A stretch of 64,000 bases of DNA from Diphasiastrum complanatum (taxonomy: Eukaryota > Streptophyta > Lycopodiopsida > Lycopodiales > Lycopodiaceae): positions 32,830,802 through 32,894,801 of the forward strand of contig CM055097.1 in assembly GCA_029204225.1 (NCBI GenBank). Reading direction: 5' to 3'. Shown piece by piece: positions 56,911-64,000 of the stretch. The position numbers and the translations under genes were made by a program. Below the pieces are notes generated by a model. It made no database searches. It was not told where the DNA came from and worked only from the letters and a program-made list of their open reading frames with translations. How positions within the stretch are numbered: the first letter of the stretch is position 1; each line of letters begins with the position of its first letter.

Positions 56911-59325
56911 TGTTGTTGTTGAGGTACTGGATGAACATAGTCAACCATAGGAGGAGTGTAGAGCATATCAAAATCTTCTAAACAAATGGGTTAGGGAAGG
57001 CATAGTTGGATCAAGTAATCCAAGCCCACCTAGTTTGGTTGGAACATGCAAATATCACAGTTGAAATTAGGCCAATAGTCCCAAAGGAATTTGAAAAGTA
57101 TCACTAAGTTATATTTGGAAAGTATGTAGGGGGCACGGACTAGTTAAAAAGGAAGTATGTAGAATGTGAAGCACAGTGTGATGATATGTTTAAAGACAAT
57201 CACTCTAGCAAGAAATTAAGCAAAGCCAAAGCATGCTCGAGATAGAAGCGTAGGTATTTGAAAGTGCTACCATGACCCATATGTTTTTGAGACCCAGGTT
57301 TGAAGTCCAAAGGACATCTTGGTTAAACTTAGAATTATAAACCTTAGAGCCTGAGTAGATGTGAAAGGGGTCTAGGGTGTCAAAAATCTTAGTTAGAATA
57401 TTTGGTCAAGGTTGGAGAGGATGGCAATGATATCAGCAAAAAGTTGCTGCCAATGCATGAATCATTAGGGAATGGGTTTGCTTCGGGTATTTAAATTCAG
57501 GTGGAGGATTTTAGGAAATTCTTGTATGAATTTTGGTTTAGAATTCCATATTTGAACTACTTTGAGAAGTACGATGAATGTGTTATTTTAGGAAGTCCTA
57601 AATGGATTTAAGCTCAATTTTGAGCTACTTTGATTTGAGACATTTAATTAAAATTTTTTCCAGAAAGTTATTAATGGATTTCACTTCATGTTTAGGCCAC
57701 TTTGAAGCAATAGACAATTTTTTTTATCGTTGCTAGCATCAGTTATAGCATGTGAAATTTTTATGAGTGTAATTTCAACGACCTCTAATATGTTGTGTCA
57801 ATGTTGCTTACAGTTCATGAGTATACAAATACAAAATGTTAGGGTGCAATTTGTTTCATGTATTACATTTGCAAAATAGCTAACGATCAGATTGCTTTTC
57901 TTCATGGTGTGGATCGTTATGAAAATAAGATCCTAATGTAAAGTGGTGAGCTTTCTATTGAAGTGAAGTTGTAGCGAGTTACAAGCAGAAATACAAGATC
58001 AGAACTGTTTTTTGCAGACTGTTGAGTCAGTTGCAAGCCTATAGGACAAGGGGTAGAGGTAACAACGAAATCCATAGGGGGCTCTGCAACCAGTATGCTG
58101 AAGACAAAATCCTGCTCTGTTTGCTTAGCTAGCTTCCAACCTCTTGTGAACAAGAGCATCAAGCTTGTTGCATGCAAAAATACGTGGATGAGCATTCAAG
58201 CAAGGCAAAAGAGTTCGTGTCTGATCCGATAGCAGCCAGAGTGCGATACAGACACAGTTAGAGACCGTATGAGGCAGTCCACTATGTGTGACAATGATGC
58301 TCTAAAATGAAGGATAAAAGCTCAGATTCCAGGTATTAATAGACAGTGAGTTGGTGAAAAACAAATCCAACACAAGATAGCAGGCAAGGGAAAGGCAGGC
58401 ACTTCATGTATGTTGGCATGCCAGTGCAAAAAACCAAATACTGAAATCACAACAAATTTCATACAAGACGTTCCAAATTTCCAAAGATGACAAGAACAGG
58501 AATACATAAATACTACCATCTTCCAAGACTTCTTTCTACCTAGCGTGCTAGCAGCCAAACACATTTGGAATAAGCTTGTAAGCTTGTTCTTTCTAGAAGA
58601 ACTTTCTTTTCGGAGAACCATTTTCTTTTAGCAAAACCATTTTAGAGCCTAAGGTAGACAGAAGGGCAAGGCCATTGTTCTTTTTCTTCTCTCTTTTCTG
58701 TATACAAGTTGCTTGCTGCCAGCATGGCCTCTTTGGATTTGTCACCCATTTTTAATGAGATCACAAGATTGTGCATGGTCCCATGTTCTCTAATCTGTGA
58801 TTTTTATTGTATAACAACAGCTCATGGACATTTTCTCCTACAAAATCAATTAGTTTTGAGTTTTTGTCAAACCTAAAACCGAAAAAAGCATCCAAATGTT
58901 TGGCTGAAATTTCCGACCTTTAAAAATACCTTTCAGACATTTCAAGTTTAAACATTTGAAACACTTGGTACCTACCCTGCTATTTAGAAACAATTTATTG
59001 TGCCTTGTGCACTTAACGATAATTTTGTAGATGTAAGTGCACCCTTTGCACTGTAATTGAATTTCTGTGTAATCCATCATACAAGTGTAGTGTCTGTTGT
59101 ATATCAGATGCTCATTATTTTGGCATATAAAGTTATAAGACATCTCACCATGATTGAAACAATATATGATTGCAAGAGCTTCATATCAGCTCATCACCAA
59201 AACTAGAAAAAAGGGGTATAGAGTAAGCTTTACTAAATACAGGAACAGCAAGAAGATTACCCTCACCCCCAAAATCATTCACCTAGATCTTAAATAAGTA
59301 CATCTGTTGACACCCAGGGCAGGTA
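56911..59325. other. No gene recognised; right end may hold the 5' LTR of element K
   Basis: No protein motif. The - strand frames at 57.92-58.20 and 58.32-58.62 kb show no domain. The part before 59.33 kb may be an LTR because a primer-site-like sequence follows, but I could not define its start. Confidence 0.4.
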
Positions 59326-59330
59326 ATTGT

Positions 59331-59345
59331 TTGTATCAGGGCCTA
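59331..59345 (+). promoter_or_regulatory. Degenerate tRNA-Met primer-site-like sequence (element K)
   Basis: TTGTATCAGGGCC resembles TGGTATCAGAGCC with two changes and is on the + strand, in the right order before the decayed gypsy sequence. Weak by itself. Confidence 0.4.
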
Positions 59346-59611
59346 TGAACCATTCAGTCATGGCATGGTGGATTCTTAGAATAGATAATGGACACATATT
59401 CTGCCGATGCAGATTCTGTTAGTTCCACAATAGGACTGAACAGATGTAGAGAATGAGAGACCCCCAAAACATTTGTCCTGCTATAAGAAAATCCAGGAAT
59501 ATCATTGATAAAATTGTTTTTGTAGAGGTGAGTGAGGAGTTTGGGGTTGAAACAATTCTCAACCTTAGGGTACTGGAAAATTGTCTGTATTAGCCACATT
59601 ACAATGCCTAG

Positions 59612-62600
59612 TTGGGATTAGAAGTGCAGCAGGACTGTCATGAGTGCATTTCAAGAGCTGCTCTACTTGATTCCTTGGTGCTTTATTGTGAAGGAAAATT
59701 TAAATTTTACTTGTATGTTAGGGACATGGAGAGACTCTTCCATATGAGAGACTTGTTTATTGAAGTTAGACATATGCAGACTTTAGTTGAAGAGAAGGGT
59801 ATCATGATGAATAACAAACGTGACTGGGACAATATTGCAGCTGACACCACAGCCTACGTGAAGCTAGAATTAGGATGTCCAAACATTCTGCCCAATTATA
59901 TTCTTGTTCAAACACTAGATATCCTAAGGGAAACTGGAGTAGATCCAAAACAGATTCATGGAATCAAGGAACAAAAATTTTCACCAATAGGTTAGACTAC
60001 TTAGCAACAAAATATATGTTGAGGCCTATGATAGAAAACATCTTGCCCTTGAAAGGTGAGGATGATGCAATATAGAGATGTGGTTGGATGAAAGAGAGCT
60101 GGAGGCAAGTGTGAGAGCATATGATGAATGACAAAATCTAGGTTGGCCAAACTTAATCTGCAAGGCATGTCAAAACAATGGTTTGCTGATTTAGCAGAAA
60201 GATCAAACACTTGGAAGATTTCAAGAAAGAGGTTGATGAATGAATTTGGAAATCTGAATAGTGAGATGTTGAGGGAATAAATAGAAGTCAGTCAGTCAGG
60301 AACAACAGCCAAACTACTACTGCAAACTACCACCACTATTCACCAAGGCTGGGATGGAGAAAAGAAAAAGGATCAGATGACAAGGGGACTAGGTAAGTTG
60401 TGGAATTTGTTTGCATGTAGGTCAAAGACTTCAAATGAATCAGAGCTTGCCTTATAGGTGGAAACCACACTGGCTGATAAGGAACTCCTGCTGATAACAA
60501 GGTGAATGAAGTGAAAAATCAGAGGCTAAAGGGTTTGACTAAAGGAATTAGCATTAGATGTAGGGACAGAATGAGAAACCAATAATGAGAATGCCCACAC
60601 CGGCTTTCAATATGAGGAAAATGGACATGTCCAAGCTAGGTGCCCTCAAAGACCTCAAGGGCATGCACGACGGACAGAGTAGGACAATATAGAAATGTGT
60701 GGGCTGAGGTAAGGTGTAGGGCATATGGCCAGATAGAGCATATAATGGAAGATTACAGGATGGTACCACAGGGAAATGTGAATGCCGCCAATTTTGTTAA
60801 GGGGTTAGAGCCAGAGTAGGAATCAAGTACAGCATCACACCCCCTTAATGCACAACAGAAGCTCTAGGCAAGATGCCTCGAACACGGAAGCAATTTGTCA
60901 CAACTAGTACGCCTAAAACAGGGCAGCCAAGTACGTCTAGATCTAGCACAAGTGAGTACAATGCACATTTTGCACAAGCAGAACGTTGTCGGTTATATCT
61001 ATGGTTGATATGAGACTTGACCCCATTGCTTCTATAAGTGTACTTGTTTTCTATACTTTATATGTACATTTAATTTGATGAAGTGTAAGGCCATGATGAG
61101 ACCAACAGAACTGCTAATCAAAGTGCTTGGAGAGCTGGAAGCAATGAGAAAAATACTTGACAAGATAGATCAAAGGGAAGTTAGACAGGTGCATAGGGCT
61201 GATAGCATGGATTCTGTGCAACTGAGTGCAAATGTGCATGTCACCATCAGCTTCAAGGAGGTAGAAGCTCAAATGCCAGTACGTCAAACTCAAAAGTGCC
61301 CAATCTTTGATTCTTAAATTAATTAATTATTGGGCAAAACCATGCCCGAAGGTACCATTGGATATGGTAGTACTGCATCGGGCGAAGTAAGGAAGAGTGA
61401 GGGGAGCATGTATGTTAGTGATGCCATTAGAAACTGTCAGAGAATAACTACTGCTACCATGTGTTATCGATAAATCATAGCATAGCACCATGTCAGGAGA
61501 AATAACAAACAGTGATGGGAGAATTTAAGGAGAAAGAGTGGTACAATTTAAGCCCCAAATTGGGTTCATGGTTGTTAATCCAAGTGGATATATCTTGCTT
61601 TGGGATTCGGTTTCTTGTTCAAAGTTGGAACCTCAATAGACCTGGAAAAGGGACATACAAATTAGGCTTGGTTCAGGCGATTGGTTTGAATATATACCAA
61701 TGTTAGAGGCAGAACAGAGTGAAGTCATGGCTGTGTTGCAATCTATGGATCACAACATAGAGATGGAGGTGACGAAAAGTTTACCAAAAGATCCTAATGC
61801 TAGCATTTGGGCTAAGATATTGACTGTGACATCACATGGTAATAACATGGTTCCACTAGTGGAAGAGGCTGTGATAGAGAGCGGCACAGTGCTCCGAGTG
61901 TAACAACTCAATCAACACAGATTACGAATTTCTAGATTGGGTTCAATGGAAAGCAGCAAGTCAGCAAGCTAATAAATCTGACATGGAGAACATGCATCAA
62001 TTCAGTGTCTAGACAATGAGATGAAGTAAAGGGCCTGACTACAAAACAAAACAAAACAAAAACCAAAAAAAAAAAACTATTACAGCAATCATGGGCTTGC
62101 ACAAAAAATTGCATGGAACAAGATGGACCTAAGGTTGACCAGCATAATATAGCATTCTATTGATAAGGCAAACATCGTCCTTGTAGACAGGCAGACCTAT
62201 GCCGATGAGAGGGAGGTAGATCCCCAAAAGCAGATCTGAGTGCTGCAAATCATATGCGGAAGTCATTCTGAGTTTGCTTGCTCAATAACATTACAAAGGA
62301 AGAACTAAACGTTTATGATGTGATTTTAGGCTTTTGAACAAGATCATTAATAATTAATTCAATAAGTTCTAAATGGCTAGGTAAGTCAAAGTGATTCTGT
62401 GCTAAACTTGTAAAGTGGATTCTACTAAGTTTGTATGAAAGAGTGTGACATCCACAAGACAACAATCATCACAATCAACCTTCGTTTTGGACAAACTGGC
62501 AGCCAGGGGAAATAGAGACACTTTTTCCTCAAAGACAGTCTAGCAAAGAGACCTTCATTGCTATGCAAGTGAAGCTTTGAGAAAATCGCAAGGTGTACAC

Positions 62601-64000
62601 CAACATCGATAGAAAATGATATGCCCCAGTTTGGGGCATTATCTTAAAAACTAACTGCATCAAAAAGCTTCACTCTACACACCAATCATCGGCCATTAGA
62701 GTGGCTACCCACATTCAAATATAGTACATGAGCTGCCACATTGCTAGTTAATGTTGTTGAAAGGCTATGGATTCATAGATCCTTTAAGAGGCAGGTCCAT
62801 GTAGATGCACTGACCAGAATGGTTGTCACGGTCCCAATAGAATTGCCTACTGTAGTCATATTAGAATGTTAATTGCAACTTTTTGACGAGTTCAATGGTC
62901 ATATTAAAGTAGTGCTACCTTGGAAGTACAGGAACAACCCATCAAGGCCCTGCAGGACCTATAAGGTGAAAAGGTAAGAGAAGCATTCAGTTTGCTCATT
63001 CGTTGAATTTAAACAAATGTCACTATGATGTCATAGGCTACTAAAAGGGTATGGCTATATGGATAACAAGATATGGCATGTAGAAAATGGAATGAAGAAG
63101 GTAGTGCTAAAACATCAGCATGGGAGACAGATTGTGTGGTCTTTACATGAAGAAGCACATGATTACAAAGAATTGCTCAAGTATTCATGCATAGGCACTA
63201 TTGGCATAATACAGCAGAATCACAGATATGGTCAGAGAGGTTTTGAAGTCTTGTCAAGCATGTTGCCAAATTTTCATGAATGGAAAGGTCTATATGCATC
63301 TGATCCAGATTATGGGAAGATCTATGAGGTGAATTTTTATGCTCCTCTTCATAACAAAGAACAATTGATTGGCTTCGTATCAGAAAGGGTGTTCTCTACA
63401 ATTTGCAACAAATCTGTATACCTCAAGGATTATGGAGGATGCCACTAATTACGGTAAACTATTCATCACTTCTTGCAGAAGAGTGAAGGGGGTGCATTAA
63501 AAAGAAAAGAGGACAGTGAGCTCCATAGTATCCCAATAAGAGCAATAATCTACCGCATGTCAGTAGATATAACAGGACCTTCCCCCCTACTGAGAAGGGA
63601 ACACTGTACGTTATATGCACCATAGTACTTGGAATAAGAGCACTGATACGTCTCTGTTTCTATGTGATCAGGTGTAGGGCTTGGGATGTCCAGTTGTGTT
63701 TACCAACAATGGACTAGAATAGAGTGGCAATTTCAACAAGTTGTGTGCGGATTCAGTATAAGACATGAGCATACTAGCTCATACTGGCTGCACTACTTCA
63801 AATGCACCTGGCCCGAGTTTAGTCAGAATTTGCACTGGAACAATCGTTTATCAAAGAATTCTTATTTGCATTTTGCACTGCACTCACATCGAGATCTTCA
63901 TGCATGTCTTGGCATGCAGTGTTCACAAGTATTCGAACAAAACTATGCTAGTTGAATTGAATGAATGAAGTTTATATCCACTTGCCAGAAGAATACTCAA
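59612..64000 (+). pseudogene. Heavily decayed Ty3/gypsy element K, runs off right edge
   Basis: Gag-like remnants at 59.6-60.7 kb, including ENGHVQARCPQRPQGH, a zinc-knuckle remnant near 60.62 kb. Protease and RT cores are not recognisable. Near 62.79 kb RQVHVDALTRM matches the end of gypsy RNase H (HVDALSR type). It is followed by the integrase approach: GYMDNKIWHVENGMKKVVLK and VWSLHEEAHDYKELLKYS near 63.06-63.2 kb, the position of the integrase zinc region with Cys/His lost. MSVDITGP near 63.56 kb fits the first strand of the integrase core. Many stops and shifts are present. This is the most decayed element of the window, hence probably among the oldest. Confidence 0.65.

Overview
This window is nuclear DNA of a seed plant with a large, repeat-rich genome. 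A gymnosperm, probably a conifer, is the best guess. The guess rests on very low gene density, several families of nested LTR retrotransposons, and a reverse-transcriptase fragment resembling the Penelope-like elements reported from conifers. It is an inference, and nothing here fixes the species.

Only one host gene looks intact: S-adenosylmethionine decarboxylase (AdoMetDC, polyamine synthesis), on the + strand at about 20.4-23.85 kb. It has a 5' leader with two introns, the overlapping tiny/small upstream ORF pair typical of plant AdoMetDC genes, an intronless 399-codon main ORF and an AATAAA signal. The uORF pair represses translation of the main ORF when polyamines are high, so leader and enzyme form one feedback unit.

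Left flank (1-14 kb): a Ty1/copia element (A, - strand) with a completely open Gag-Pol frame that runs off the left edge, plus its tRNA-Met primer site and 5' LTR. It abuts a decayed Ty3/gypsy element (B, -), which itself holds a 230-bp solo LTR. A decayed copia (F, +) with a short 3' LTR follows, then a Penelope-like RT fragment, a 101-unit TC microsatellite, and an unusual array of 12-bp hairpin cores spaced about 70 bp apart (13.05-13.58 kb). At 14.5-15.7 kb is an unrecognised ORF broken by two stops.

Middle (16-33 kb): relict LTR pieces, a dispersed direct repeat, a near-perfect 24-bp palindrome, the AdoMetDC gene, a decayed copia (H) with an 803-bp LTR, a histone-H3-like pseudogene with an unusual C-terminal extension (31.06-31.72 kb, -), and just upstream of it an ~80-bp periodic array of inverted-repeat units (31.8-32.6 kb).

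Right part (33-64 kb): a nest of broken retroelements. They are copia E (+), gypsy D (+) cut by copia C (-, with a 650-bp LTR), a gypsy-type 3' ORF and LTR (J), a copia 3' end with a 1029-bp LTR inserted in copia I (-), a gypsy integrase fragment, copia G (-), three sets of tandem duplications at 55-57 kb, and a badly decayed gypsy element K (+) that runs to the right edge.

Element boundaries were read by eye from TG...CA termini, primer sites and polypurine tracts. They should be taken as good to a few bases where termini are named and to about 50-100 bp elsewhere.
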